Shown here piece after piece: positions 26,614 through 35,512 of a stretch of 64,000 bases of DNA. The position numbers and the translations under genes were made by a program. The DNA lies in contig NZ_CP118963.1 of NCBI RefSeq assembly GCF_029024105.1, forward strand, positions 806,001 through 870,000. The letters are read 5' to 3'. This stretch comes from Acinetobacter lwoffii (GTDB taxonomy: Bacteria; Pseudomonadota; Gammaproteobacteria; Pseudomonadales; Moraxellaceae). Position 1 is the stretch's first letter, and each line of letters opens with the position of its first letter. Below the pieces are notes generated by a model that worked only from the letters and a program-made list of their open reading frames with translations, was not told the DNA's origin and did not search any database.

Positions 26614-26641
26614 TAAAAGCTACCTTTGGGTGGCTTTTTTA
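26614..26641 (+). terminator. rho-independent terminator of trmL
   Basis: AAAAGCTACC pairs with GGTGGCTTTT (one G-T pair, which fits the plus direction), then six T residues. Confidence 0.85.
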
Positions 26642-26727
26642 TTTTGTGTAACAAATAGATAAACTGCTTTTCACTTCATTGTATGCTTGAGTTTATAACT
26701 TCATCAAATATAACAAAAGGTGCAGCC

Positions 26728-27165
26728 TTGAAGCCTCTATTAAAACTTATCATCGCATGTTGCCTTGGATCTATTGCGGCTTCCGTGAGTGCGGAAGAGG
26801 GCAGTGCCGCCACATCGGCAACAAAGGAAGTTCAGCCCATTACTCAGGCAGAAATACAGCAGGGTTTGCTAAACATGCAGAAACGCTTAGATACGCGTAT
26901 TGAAAAATGGGGGCAGAGCCTGAATTCAGATGATTTTCAATGGACTTGGCGGGGGCGTAAATTAAAGCCTGCCAAGCGTGAGGAAGTCTGTGATATTTTT
27001 CAAGATGTCGTGGATGAAATGTATCAACTGGCCGTCAAGAATAAAGCCCGTTTAGGTCCGGAAGAGCAAAAGTTATTGTCTAATCGCAGTCTGTTTATTG
27101 AGAAACTGGGTTATGAAAATAATCGGGTCAATACCCAGATGGGTTTTGATTGCTATCTGCATTAG
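26728..27165 (+). CDS. exported hypothetical protein
   Basis: The product is about 145 residues with a signal peptide (MKPLLKLIIACCLGSIAASVSA). The mature part is helical and charged (QKRLDTRIEKWGQSLNSDD, then KREEVCDIFQDVVDEMYQL) with two Cys that may form a disulfide (CDIF... and FDCYLH). I chose a TTG start at 26728 because AAAAGG lies 7 bases before it and the signal then starts normally; an in-frame ATG at 26683 would add 15 residues. No family is recognised. Confidence 0.6.
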   Translation: MKPLLKLIIACCLGSIAASVSAEEGSAATSATKEVQPITQAEIQQGLLNMQKRLDTRIEKWGQSLNSDDFQWTWRGRKLKPAKREEVCDIFQDVVDEMYQLAVKNKARLGPEEQKLLSNRSLFIEKLGYENNRVNTQMGFDCYLH

Positions 27166-27188
27166 TAAAATCAAAACATGACAGACAT

Positions 27189-27215
27189 AAAAAAGGCGCA
27201 TGAAGCGCCTTTTTT
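27189..27215. terminator. bidirectional terminator between convergent genes
   Basis: AAAAAAGGCGC and GCGCCTTTTTT pair around ATGAA. It serves the exported protein gene (plus) and the permease gene (minus), whose stop is 19 bp away. Confidence 0.9.
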
Positions 27216-27233
27216 ATTTGAAGAAAAACGATA

Positions 27234-28625
27234 TTATTTATCGTCAAATTCATTGTGCTGAGGAGCAGGGTGCTTGAAGCCTTTGGTTTTATAACCTAAG
27301 TACAAGATACCGCCAAATGCCCAGATCAGACCATATTTAAGCGAAGCTTCATCGACTTCTAGCCACAGAGCAAAGACTGAAATGAAGCCAAGTAAAGGAA
27401 CCACGACAAAGTTCATGATCTCTTTAGCACTCTTGGTACGACCATCACGTAATGCATAACGTGAAATCACCGACAAGTTAACGAAACTGAATGCAGTTAA
27501 GGCACCAAAGCTGATCAACGACACCACAAAATCAAGATCCATAAAGCCAGCAGTTAAAGCCACTGCACCAGCGATTAAGATGTTGTATGAAGGTGTATAG
27601 TTTTTCGGGCTAATATGACCGAAGATCTTCTTGTTGATTACGCCATCACGACCCATCACGTACATCAGACGTGATACACCCGCATGTGCTGAAATACCAG
27701 AAGCCATGACTGTCACAATTGCGAAGTAAAGTACGACTGTCTTAAACGCCACGCCACCTACAGCTTGTAAAATATCCGGCTGTGTTGCAGCGATATCTTC
27801 AAAGTAAGTTTTTGGATCATTCGGGAAGAAGATCTGCATAAAGTAAGTACTGATGATGAAGATGATACCTGCCAATAATGCAGTCAAGAAAATCGCTTTA
27901 GGTAAGGTTTTCTCAGTATCTTTGGTTTCTTCAGCCAGAGAACTCAAAGAGTCAAAACCTGTGAATGAGAAGCACAGTAAGGTTGCACCGGTAATCAGGG
28001 CAGCAACAGAAGTAAACTCATTCCAGAATGGCTCTAAACTCCACAGTTGATACTTTGCATCGACCAGTGTGCCATCTGCATTTACGCCACCTTCCAAAAG
28101 TTGGTAAACCATCCAGGTGAAGTATGCAATGACGCCCAATTGTACGAATACAATCATACTGTTGAAATTGGCAACAAATCTCGCACCGCGAAGGTTGATC
28201 GCAGTCATAAAGGCGGTTAAACCAATGACCCAAACCCAATGGTTCATATCTGGGAAAAGTGCTTCCAGATAAATCACCGCCAGAATGATATTGACCATTG
28301 GCGATAACAGGTAATCCAGTAAGGATGACCAACCCACCATGAAACCTACGTTTGGGTGGATGGATTTTTGCGCATAGGTATAGGCCGAACCCGAAGAAGG
28401 GTAGCGACGAATCATATGACCATAACTCAAGGAGGTTAACAAAATTGCAATCAGTGCAAAAATGTAAGAGGTAGGAACGTGGAAGTTACTTTCTTCAGAT
28501 ACCAGACCAAATGTATCAAACAAGGTCATGGGTTGAATATAAGCTAAACCAATAATAATGATGTGCCAGAGTCCCAGCGTTTTTTGCAGTTTAGCTGCCG
28601 ATTGAGTCCCAGAGATATTAGTCAA
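27234..28625 (-). CDS. puuP: APC-family permease, PuuP-like putrescine importer
   Basis: This 463-residue protein has about twelve membrane helices. It is strongly similar to E. coli PuuP: LGLWHIIIIGLAYIQPMT, YPSSGSAYTYAQKSIHPNVG in adjacent blocks, GWSSLLDYLLSPMVNIILA, CFSFTGFDSLSSLAEET and VSRLMYVMGRDGV. PuuP takes up putrescine by proton symport. No puu catabolic genes are nearby, so the substrate could be another amine. The start is TTG at 28625 with GAGG eight bases upstream. The leader has an 8-bp-arm hairpin. Confidence 0.75.
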   Translation of the reverse strand: MTNISGTQSAAKLQKTLGLWHIIIIGLAYIQPMTLFDTFGLVSEESNFHVPTSYIFALIAILLTSLSYGHMIRRYPSSGSAYTYAQKSIHPNVGFMVGWSSLLDYLLSPMVNIILAVIYLEALFPDMNHWVWVIGLTAFMTAINLRGARFVANFNSMIVFVQLGVIAYFTWMVYQLLEGGVNADGTLVDAKYQLWSLEPFWNEFTSVAALITGATLLCFSFTGFDSLSSLAEETKDTEKTLPKAIFLTALLAGIIFIISTYFMQIFFPNDPKTYFEDIAATQPDILQAVGGVAFKTVVLYFAIVTVMASGISAHAGVSRLMYVMGRDGVINKKIFGHISPKNYTPSYNILIAGAVALTAGFMDLDFVVSLISFGALTAFSFVNLSVISRYALRDGRTKSAKEIMNFVVVPLLGFISVFALWLEVDEASLKYGLIWAFGGILYLGYKTKGFKHPAPQHNEFDDK

Positions 28626-28672
28626 CGGCGTTATCCTCTTAATCGTTGATCAAGGATCAGTCATATTTATAA

Positions 28673-28695
28673 GGATCGTTTGAGACGAACGATCC
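28673..28695 (-). other. hairpin in the leader of the PuuP-like gene
   Basis: GGATCGTT and AACGATCC are perfect over eight pairs around TGAGACG, about 50-70 bp before the permease start. Reading on the minus strand the arm is preceded by a run of G. It could be a regulator site or a leader structure. Confidence 0.4.
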
Positions 28696-28827
28696 CCCCT
28701 ACAGTTTTCTATAAAAGTCCGCCAATCTACTTGAAAAGAACGGCTTTTGCTAGCTATTTTTTTGACTTTTGTCCTGCATAAAATGTGCCATTCAAAAATA
28801 GAAATCGAATTTTTTCTTATGCAAGAT

Positions 28828-28858
28828 AAAAGCCTGATGCTTAAAAAAACATCAGGCT
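28828..28858. terminator. likely terminator of the alcohol dehydrogenase gene
   Basis: AGCCTGATG and CATCAGGCT form a nine-pair stem with a T-rich loop on the minus strand. The T run after it is short (TTTAT), so efficiency is uncertain. Confidence 0.6.
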
Positions 28859-28892
28859 AGAATTTCGGCTATATTGGCTTATTTTTCAGTAA

Positions 28893-30077
28893 TTACCAAG
28901 CCTTTTTTAAGATAGATTTTAAATCTTCTAGGGTGGCTTCTTTCGGGTTATAAATGATGGAACCATCATTCAGGGCTTTCTCTGCCACTTCATCGAGCTG
29001 GGCTTCAGAAATCTTACCGGTTTCACGTAATGTGCGTGGTAATTTGGTCAGACTGTAAATGCGGTCACGCATGGTCAGAATCGTCGCAATGGTTTTGTCA
29101 GCACGTAGATGCGCTGGCGTTTGTGCATAAATATCAGCACCCGCCAAAGGCAGGAGCAGATCTGCGATTTTATCGCCATTGACCTCTTTGTTGTATTCCA
29201 GCACATAAGGCAGGAATAAGTTCATGCATAAACCATGCGGCAGATGTACCACTGCACCCAATGAGTGCCCCAATGAATGCACAATGCCGACCATCGAGTT
29301 GGAAAATGCAATTCCCGCCATGGTCGATGCCTGTGCCAGTTCCAGACGGCCTTGTGCATCGGAAGGGTTGTCCAGCACATTAAATAGATGGGTACTTATC
29401 TTCTTGACTGCGGCAGTGGCATAAGCATCCGAAATTGGATTGGCTGCCATGCAGGTATAAGCTTCAACCGCATGAGTCATAGCATCCATTGCGGTCATGG
29501 CGGTTAAATGCGGCGGCAAGGTCTGGGTCATGCGGGGATCCAGAATCGCAGCATGCGGCATCAGATAATAAGAGGCGAACGGCATTTTGACGTTCTTTTC
29601 AGTGTCCGACACGACAGCGACCATGGTCACTTCTGAACCTGTACCAGACGTGGTTGGAATCACAAAGAACGGTTTCAGCGGTTTAGGCAGGTTATGTGCA
29701 CCCGAATATTTCAGCAGGTCATCACCGCCTTCAGAGACTAGAATATTGGTTGCCTTCGAGGTATCAATGACTGAACCACCGCCCACAGCAATGATCGCAT
29801 CACAATGATTTTCGCGATACAGCTTTGCCGCACTGCGTACTGTACCCAAGCTAGAGTCGGGTGGTACGTCATCAAAAATCGCTACAATTGCAGCATCCGC
29901 CATTTCAAATGCAGCTTCAATCGGTGCCAGCAGATTGTTGGCACGGACGCCTTTGTCGGTAATGATCAGCGGACGTTTGGCCCCCAAAGTCGCAAGTTCA
30001 AACGGAATATGTTCTAACGCGGCATGACCGGCAATCACTTTGACCGGACAGAAAAATTCATAATAAGGTTTAGCCAT
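28893..30077 (-). CDS. iron-containing (type III) alcohol dehydrogenase
   Basis: The 394-residue enzyme has the NAD-binding half with AIIAVGGGSVIDTSKA and PTTSGTGSEVT. The metal-binding half has the conserved Asp/His in MDAMTHAVEAYT and the two histidines in VHSLGHSLGAVVHLPHG. Family members oxidise or reduce short alcohols, diols or aldehydes with NAD(H). The ATG at 30077 was chosen (GGAG upstream); a GTG three codons earlier is possible. It begins one base after the stop of the SCP2-like gene, so the two are translationally linked. The substrate is unknown. Confidence 0.9.
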   Translation of the reverse strand: MAKPYYEFFCPVKVIAGHAALEHIPFELATLGAKRPLIITDKGVRANNLLAPIEAAFEMADAAIVAIFDDVPPDSSLGTVRSAAKLYRENHCDAIIAVGGGSVIDTSKATNILVSEGGDDLLKYSGAHNLPKPLKPFFVIPTTSGTGSEVTMVAVVSDTEKNVKMPFASYYLMPHAAILDPRMTQTLPPHLTAMTAMDAMTHAVEAYTCMAANPISDAYATAAVKKISTHLFNVLDNPSDAQGRLELAQASTMAGIAFSNSMVGIVHSLGHSLGAVVHLPHGLCMNLFLPYVLEYNKEVNGDKIADLLLPLAGADIYAQTPAHLRADKTIATILTMRDRIYSLTKLPRTLRETGKISEAQLDEVAEKALNDGSIIYNPKEATLEDLKSILKKAW

Positions 30078-30078
30078 G

Positions 30079-30612
30079 TTATACACTCCGTTTCAAATAG
30101 GATTGAGCGATTTTCAGATAAATACTGCTCGCTTCGCTTAGTTTTTCTTTTAGGCTCAGATTGCTTGGATATTCTTTCACTGCCAGTTGTGCCACCATTT
30201 TCGGCAAAATCAGCGCTTCCATTTTATTCAGGCAGCGTACCAGACGAATGGCATTGGAAATATCGCCATCAGCAATCATACGGTCATGGGCAAAAGCCTG
30301 TGAGGTACTTTCCTGAAAAGAAAACACCAAAAAGGCATGGTGCAGATGTTTAAAGGTAATGATCAAATCAGGTGCTTTTTCCAGATTTTTAACCAGTTCC
30401 AGTTGTTTATCCTCAGTGACCCGCGCCACAAAGGCCGGGCCATGCGGAAAGACTTTCATGGAAAGAGTAAAATTTTCTGGAAAATGGGCCACTTCCTGTT
30501 TGATTTCTTCATCCACCTGACTTGCCATGACCAGACCTCGGCCAATCACATCCATCATGAGTTTGACATAGGCAAGCTGCAAAGCGGGTTTTACGGATTT
30601 AGTCGCAATCAC
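30079..30612 (-). CDS. hypothetical protein, possibly SCP2 sterol-carrier-like
   Basis: This 177-residue protein has no signal or membrane helix. The middle part (FTLSMKVFPHGPAFVARVTEDK, then LEKAPDLIITFKHLHHAFLVF in two blocks, and MIADGDISNAIRLVRCL) has the alternating pattern of SCP2 lipid-binding domains. The match is by pattern only. It is the upstream member of a tight two-gene operon with an iron alcohol dehydrogenase, which suggests it binds a hydrophobic substrate of that enzyme; that is inference. Confidence 0.55.
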   Translation of the reverse strand: MIATKSVKPALQLAYVKLMMDVIGRGLVMASQVDEEIKQEVAHFPENFTLSMKVFPHGPAFVARVTEDKQLELVKNLEKAPDLIITFKHLHHAFLVFSFQESTSQAFAHDRMIADGDISNAIRLVRCLNKMEALILPKMVAQLAVKEYPSNLSLKEKLSEASSIYLKIAQSYLKRSV

Positions 30613-30686
30613 GTGATGATCCCTATCTCAATATTATTGGTTTAGAGTAAATACTCTAATTTATTTGGGGCTGAAATGCAAAGGCT

Positions 30687-31346
30687 TTATCTTTGCTCGA
30701 CAGTTACTTGCTTAAAGTACCCGCTGTGACGCAAAGTTTCAATAATTTCAGTGCACAACTGGCTGAATTGAGGCGGTTGTTCGAGCAAATCACTCATGCG
30801 TACCATTTCCAGTCCTGCATAGCCACAAGGGTTAATGGTATTGAATCCGCTTAGGTCACAATCCAGATTTAGGGACAAACCATGATAGCTACGGCCTTTG
30901 CGAATTTTAAAACCAAGTGAGCCAATTTTGCGTTCAGCAACGTAAACCCCGGGGGCATCCGGTTTGGCATAGGCATTAATGCCATATTTTTTTAGCAATT
31001 CGATCATCAGGTTTTCAGCATAAGACACCAGCGTGCGCACATTCCAGCCCAGACGATTCAAGTCAAACATGAAGTAAGCCACCAATTGACCGGGACCATG
31101 CCAAGTCACCTGACCACCACGATCGGTCTGAATCACCGGAATATTGCTTGGTATTAAAATATGTTCCGGTTTGCCTGCCTGACCTTGAGTCAGTACATCC
31201 TGATGTTGCAAAATCCACAATTGATCCGGGCTATGTTCATCACGGGTTTCCGTAAATGTTTTCATTTCCAGAAAACGATCTTCATAAGGTGTGAGGTCGT
31301 GATATTGGCGAATGATCAGCTCGGGCTTTTGCAGCACATCAGTCAC
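30687..31346 (-). CDS. lipB: lipoyl(octanoyl) transferase
   Basis: This 219-residue enzyme transfers octanoate from acyl-carrier protein to lipoyl domains, the first step in lipoate synthesis. The family motifs are DRGGQVTWHGPGQLVAY, RKIGSLGFKI (catalytic Lys region), SYHGLSLNL and INPCGYAGLEM with the catalytic Cys. The start is GTG at 31346, with AAGGA upstream. LipA is not in the window. YbeD, often found next to lipB, lies just upstream on the same strand with a terminator between them. Confidence 0.96.
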   Translation of the reverse strand: MTDVLQKPELIIRQYHDLTPYEDRFLEMKTFTETRDEHSPDQLWILQHQDVLTQGQAGKPEHILIPSNIPVIQTDRGGQVTWHGPGQLVAYFMFDLNRLGWNVRTLVSYAENLMIELLKKYGINAYAKPDAPGVYVAERKIGSLGFKIRKGRSYHGLSLNLDCDLSGFNTINPCGYAGLEMVRMSDLLEQPPQFSQLCTEIIETLRHSGYFKQVTVEQR

Positions 31347-31457
31347 AGGAAGTGTCCTTGGTAATTATAAAAAACTGGTCATAATTATAATGATTTCGGC
31401 ATGAAATAGGGGTGAGATCAGCAATATTTCATGGGTATCTTAGCGCTGTATAGGCAT

Positions 31458-31486
31458 AAAAAAAACACGCCCGGAAGCGTGTCTTT
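31458..31486 (-). terminator. rho-independent terminator of ybeD
   Basis: On the minus strand ACACGC and GCGTGT pair around TTCCGG, followed by a run of eight T. It lies just after the ybeD stop. Confidence 0.8.
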
Positions 31487-31497
31487 TGTATTTTCGA

Positions 31498-31785
31498 TTA
31501 CAGTGCTGTTTTAATTAGCGGGCAAGCGGCCAAATCTGCATATACTGCATGAACCTGTTCCAGTTCCAAAAAGCGCAGTTGTGCGGTAATGGAATGGTAT
31601 TTTCCAGTACGTGATGGCGTAATACTGACGCTATCACCTTCAAAATCTGGAAAATGTTTTAGAAAAATATCAATGACAGCATGACGCAATTCATCGCCCG
31701 CAAGGCCAATCAGTTTAATCGGATAATCCATAGGGAAAACCCAAAGATGTTCTTGAAGTTCACGAGATGGTGTACGGTCTAACAT
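31498..31785 (-). CDS. ybeD: YbeD/DUF493 family protein
   Basis: This 95-residue protein has a ferredoxin-like, ACT-type fold. It begins MLDRTPSRELQEHLWVFPMD and contains YPIKLIGLAGDEL and SRTGKYHSITAQLRF, typical of E. coli YbeD. YbeD proteins are conserved beside lipB, with an unproven allosteric role. The ATG at 31785 has GGGGGA seven bases upstream; the frame is open ten codons further. It lies between rpoD and lipB, all on the minus strand. Confidence 0.88.
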   Translation of the reverse strand: MLDRTPSRELQEHLWVFPMDYPIKLIGLAGDELRHAVIDIFLKHFPDFEGDSVSITPSRTGKYHSITAQLRFLELEQVHAVYADLAACPLIKTAL

Positions 31786-31803
31786 GGTAGTCCCCCTGAT
31801 TTG

Positions 31804-31829
31804 AAACGCCTGCAATCATGCAGGCGTTT
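31804..31829 (-). terminator. hairpin terminator after rpoD
   Basis: AAACGCCTGCA and TGCAGGCGTTT form a perfect eleven-pair stem with a four-base loop, about 70 bp after the rpoD stop. Only three T residues follow the 3' arm, so it may stop transcription partially. Confidence 0.6.
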
Positions 31830-31898
31830 GGGTTTGTCTTGGCTACTTAAATGGAGACTGATGATCAAATTTCAAGTCTCCAGAATAAGCATCAAATC

Positions 31899-33785
31899 TT
31901 AATCATTCTCAAGGAATGAACGTAAGTGTTCTGAACGCGATGGATGGCGAAGTTTACGCAGCGCTTTCGCTTCAATCTGACGAATACGTTCACGTGTTAC
32001 GTCAAACTGTTTGCCCACCTCTTCCAAAGTATGGTCGGTCGGCATATCGATACCAAAACGCATTTTTAGGACTTTGGCTTCACGTTCAGTCAGGTTTTCC
32101 AGAACTTCACGTGTCGCTTCTTTCAGGCCTTCAGACGTTGCCGCATCAATTGGTGAAGTGATGTTGCTGTCTTCAATGAAGTCACCCAGATGTGAATCTT
32201 CATCATCACCGATCGGTGTTTCCATCGAAATTGGTTCTTTGGCGATTTTCAGTACTTTACGTACTTTAACTTCGTCCATTTCCAGACGTTCGCCCAGTTC
32301 TTCAGGAGTCGGTTCACGACCCATTTCCTGTAGAAGCTGACGAGATACACGGTTGATCTTGTTGATCGTTTCAATCATGTGTACCGGAATACGAATGGTA
32401 CGTGCCTGATCCGCGATCGAACGGGTAATCGCCTGACGAATCCACCAGGTCGCATAAGTCGAGAATTTATAACCACGACGGTATTCAAACTTGTCTACGG
32501 CTTTCATCAGACCGATGTTACCTTCCTGAATCAGATCCAGGAATTGCAAGCCACGGTTGGTATATTTCTTCGCAATCGAAATTACCAGACGCAAGTTCGC
32601 TTCAACCATTTCTTTCTTGGCACGACGTGCTTTGGCTTCACCGACGGCCATACGTTTGGCAATGTCTTTAATGCCTTTTACATCAAGGCCAAGCTCTTTC
32701 TCGATATCGGCAATTTTTTGCTGGAAGGCCAATACGTCTGGACGTACTTTTTCCAGATAAGCTTTCTGGTCTGCAGGTGTTTTTGCGATCTGCTCATCTA
32801 ACCAGGCTGGATTCGATTCTTGGCCCGGGAAGCTGGTACGGAACTGGGTGCGATCCATACGGCCACGACGTACTGCATAACGCATCACTTCACGTTCTGC
32901 ACCACGAATTTGATCATGGGTACCACGAATCATTTCAGAAATGATATCAAATAGACGCGGGGTAAATTTGAACATCATGAATACAGTTGCAAGTGCCTGC
33001 AAAGCTTCTTCAGCCTGTTTGCTGTCACGACCATGTTTTTCAATAGTTGCTTTGGTATTCAGCCACGCATTTTCCAGTTCAGTAAAACGCGCTTTAGCAA
33101 TTTCAGGATCTGGACCAGAATCTGCTTCTGATTCATCATCAGAATCTGCTTCTTCTTCCTCTTCATCATCGTCCAGTTTTACATCTTTGGTCGATTTTTT
33201 CGAGTCAGTCTCATCTTCAGCAAGAACCGCTTCTTCTTCTAGAACTTCAGGAATTTCTTCATCTGATTCAGGATCTAAATAACCTGATAAAAGGTCAGCA
33301 AGACGGCGTTCACCCGCTTCATAATCTTTGTATTCTTGCAGTACCACTTCTACCGCATTCGGCCAGTAAGCAATCGAGTGCAAAACATCACGAATACCTT
33401 CTTCGATGCGTTTTGCGATGCTGATTTCGCCTTCACGAGTCAGAAGTTCTACTGTACCCATCTCACGCATATACATACGTACAGGGTCAGTGGTACGACC
33501 TGGCTCGTTTTCTACCGAGGCAAGTACGGCTGCAGCTTCTTCTTCTGCAACTTCATCCGCCGCTTCTGCAGTATCTTCGAACATCGTATCATCAGATTCA
33601 GGCGCGCGATCATGTACCGGAATACCAACGTCATTCAGCATCTGAATGATGTCTTCAATCTGCTCGCTTTCTGTGATGGAGTCCGGCAGATGATCGTTAA
33701 CCTCAGCGAAGGTTAAATAACCTTGTTCTTTGCCTCGGCTAATCAGAGCCGCTACTTGAGAAGTAGGGGAAGTCATATCGCTCAT
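31899..33785 (-). CDS. rpoD: RNA polymerase primary sigma factor (sigma-70)
   Basis: The 628-residue protein has all sigma-70 regions. Region 1.1 is N-terminal (VAALISRGKEQGYLTFAEVN), then 1.2 (GRTTDPVRMYMREMGTVELL). A long acidic non-conserved insert follows (about 170-235, with DDDEEEEEADSDDESE). Region 2 has LDLIQEGNIGLMKAVDKF and KFSTYATWWIRQAI; 3 and 4 end LRKLRHPSRSEHLRSFLE. It directs core polymerase to housekeeping promoters. It is monocistronic with about 400 bp of non-coding DNA upstream. Confidence 0.98.
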   Translation of the reverse strand: MSDMTSPTSQVAALISRGKEQGYLTFAEVNDHLPDSITESEQIEDIIQMLNDVGIPVHDRAPESDDTMFEDTAEAADEVAEEEAAAVLASVENEPGRTTDPVRMYMREMGTVELLTREGEISIAKRIEEGIRDVLHSIAYWPNAVEVVLQEYKDYEAGERRLADLLSGYLDPESDEEIPEVLEEEAVLAEDETDSKKSTKDVKLDDDEEEEEADSDDESEADSGPDPEIAKARFTELENAWLNTKATIEKHGRDSKQAEEALQALATVFMMFKFTPRLFDIISEMIRGTHDQIRGAEREVMRYAVRRGRMDRTQFRTSFPGQESNPAWLDEQIAKTPADQKAYLEKVRPDVLAFQQKIADIEKELGLDVKGIKDIAKRMAVGEAKARRAKKEMVEANLRLVISIAKKYTNRGLQFLDLIQEGNIGLMKAVDKFEYRRGYKFSTYATWWIRQAITRSIADQARTIRIPVHMIETINKINRVSRQLLQEMGREPTPEELGERLEMDEVKVRKVLKIAKEPISMETPIGDDEDSHLGDFIEDSNITSPIDAATSEGLKEATREVLENLTEREAKVLKMRFGIDMPTDHTLEEVGKQFDVTRERIRQIEAKALRKLRHPSRSEHLRSFLEND

Positions 33786-34184
33786 CTTTTGCTTACTCTT
33801 CGTTGAATCTGTGGCAGTAAAAAACCGTACAATGCTGCACGATTTAAGCTCGTTAAATTTAGTGAATAGCCTATATATTTCATCAGAGAATTCAGCATGA
33901 AAGCTGTCTGATAAAATATTTAAAATGAAATTCAGTAATTTAAGATGGGGGTGAATTTGTTGTTTTCAAGTTCATCCCATGCGTGTCTGTTTATGACTCA
34001 AAAAAGGAGAATCAAAAAACATAAGGACGCAGGGTGGATTATATCATGGCACACAATTGAGACAGAAAAAACCCCTAATTACAAATTAAAAATACGAAAA
34101 TCCAAATAAAACTTGACTTGTTTTTTTAGGCACGATAAATAGCGCTTAAATCCTTTTACATTTTTCACTCATGAGGAAGTTTTA
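33786..34184. other. divergent intergenic region upstream of rpoD
   Basis: This 399-bp gap holds the rpoD promoter(s) on one side. On the other TTGACT (34113-34118) lies 17 bp before TAAATA (34136-34141), a candidate promoter for the acidic protein gene at 34185. I see no hairpin with a T run and no heat-shock-type promoter that I can support. Confidence 0.45.
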
Positions 34185-34391
34185 GTGTCTTCTACAGATT
34201 TTGAACTAGATGATAACTTCGGTGAAGATGATGTTAATTTCGATGAGGCTTCTAGCAAGCTCAGTGCTAAAGAGTCGTTGGAAAAACGTCGTCTGATCGA
34301 TGATCTACTGACCCAACGTCGTTTAGAGCGCGAACTCAAAGATTTTGACTATGACTTCGACGATGACGACGATTTTGATGACGAAGATTAA
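34185..34391 (+). CDS. small acidic protein, PA3496-like
   Basis: The product has 68 residues starting at GTG (34185) with GAGGAAG about six bases upstream. It has a central basic helix (SLEKRRLIDDLLTQRRLERE) between two Asp/Glu-rich ends; the tail is DFDDDDDFDDED-like. The helix and size resemble the PA3496 family of Pseudomonas, named for a suggested envelope-integrity role. Similar small proteins precede ygfB/yecA-type genes. The next gene is indeed UPF0149, 71 bp away. The function is unproven. Confidence 0.65.
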   Translation: MSSTDFELDDNFGEDDVNFDEASSKLSAKESLEKRRLIDDLLTQRRLERELKDFDYDFDDDDDFDDED

Positions 34392-34462
34392 CGAATTCGG
34401 ATTTAGCATAGTCTGAATAAATGCTATGCTAAACCTTTCGGTTTTCTAAGTTTGGATGTTAG

Positions 34463-34987
34463 ATGAGTGCTTTAGATTTAGACCTGTTGAGTGAATATCT
34501 AGATGGTGACCAAAATGAACATGGTCTAGATTTCGCGGCAACCCATGGTTTCTTATGTGCTATTGCAGTAGGCCCAAAATTCGACAAATGGTTAGACGAA
34601 CTTTTTGATAGTAATCAAAAGAAAGTGCCTGCAGAAATCATCACTCAGGTGCAAGTATGGTTAGAGTCTATTCGTCAAAGCTTAGCCAATGAAGAAGGGA
34701 TTACGTTCCCGTTTGAAATTGAAGAAGCAGATACTGAATCAAGCTTGGGTGACTGGAGTGTGGGCTTTGTAGACGCCATGTTCCTAAACGAAGACGCTTG
34801 GTTTACTGAAGAATTTGAAGAACAACTGGTGGATTTAACCCTGCCAATCATGGTCTTCAGCGGCATTGATGATGAAGATCCACAAATGGAAACTTTCCGT
34901 CGCAATGGCCAGTTAATGGATGAACTTGCAGAAGAAATTCCAGAAAACTTAAATGAATTGTATCTGATGTATCACACTCCAGAATAA
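34463..34987 (+). CDS. YgfB/YecA (UPF0149) family protein
   Basis: This 174-residue, strongly acidic protein is all helical, with family motifs HGLDFAATHGFLCAIAVGP in two blocks and WSVGFVDAMFLNEDAW. It lacks the C-terminal Zn-binding SEC-C tail found in YecA, so it is closer to the short form. In P. aeruginosa YgfB modulates beta-lactamase regulation; that role has not been shown here. A strong terminator follows. Confidence 0.85.
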   Translation: MSALDLDLLSEYLDGDQNEHGLDFAATHGFLCAIAVGPKFDKWLDELFDSNQKKVPAEIITQVQVWLESIRQSLANEEGITFPFEIEEADTESSLGDWSVGFVDAMFLNEDAWFTEEFEEQLVDLTLPIMVFSGIDDEDPQMETFRRNGQLMDELAEEIPENLNELYLMYHTPE

Positions 34988-34992
34988 TTCAT

Positions 34993-35020
34993 AAAAAAAG
35001 CACCGCAGGGTGCTTTTTTT
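34993..35020. terminator. rho-independent terminator of the UPF0149 gene
   Basis: AAAAAAAGCACC and GGTGCTTTTTTT pair around a three- to four-base loop. It is symmetrical and may also serve the convergent membrane-protein gene ending at 35059. Confidence 0.9.
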
Positions 35021-35058
35021 AGCTTTGGCCTTTTTGCATCTTTGAGAGCTGCTCGATC

Positions 35059-35484
35059 CTATTTTCTTTCCAAGCCTGTACGCTTGGCCAGACTATAGCG
35101 TGCATAAGCATTGTAGGCGATATGGAACAGTAAGGCATGTAAGGCAATACTTGCAGCCACCAGGAATGAATTTGTTCCTCTTCCTGTATAGGTGATGGTT
35201 CTATAAATCTCATCTGTCTGCAGGTTCATCCAGATGACCACTACTAAAAAGATAAACCCGAATGTCATAGCAATGATAGTAGAGCCCCAGACCAGTTTGC
35301 TTTTCTCTTGCTGAGTCGGCAAACGAAGTTCTTTCTTAACAAAGTATCGGGCACTGAGAAAGGCAGAAGCAATCAGGGCAGGAATCAGCAGAATGGCGCC
35401 CAGATTGAATACATAGATGAGTATGCCTACCAATAGAACCAAGGTCAGATAAACGGTGGCAAAATATTTTAGATAATGCGACAT
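35059..35484 (-). CDS. four-helix membrane protein, ABZJ_00895-like
   Basis: This 141-residue protein has four hydrophobic helices (near 8-26, 27-46, 66-85 and 108-125) and a basic C-terminus. Size and pattern match the ABZJ_00895 family described from Acinetobacter genomes, with no known function. AAGGAG lies seven to eight bases before the ATG. It starts 28 bp after dedA on the same strand, so the two are probably cotranscribed. Confidence 0.65.
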   Translation of the reverse strand: MSHYLKYFATVYLTLVLLVGILIYVFNLGAILLIPALIASAFLSARYFVKKELRLPTQQEKSKLVWGSTIIAMTFGFIFLVVVIWMNLQTDEIYRTITYTGRGTNSFLVAASIALHALLFHIAYNAYARYSLAKRTGLERK

Positions 35485-35512
35485 CGTTTTAATCTCCTTA
35501 AGGCATCTTCCC

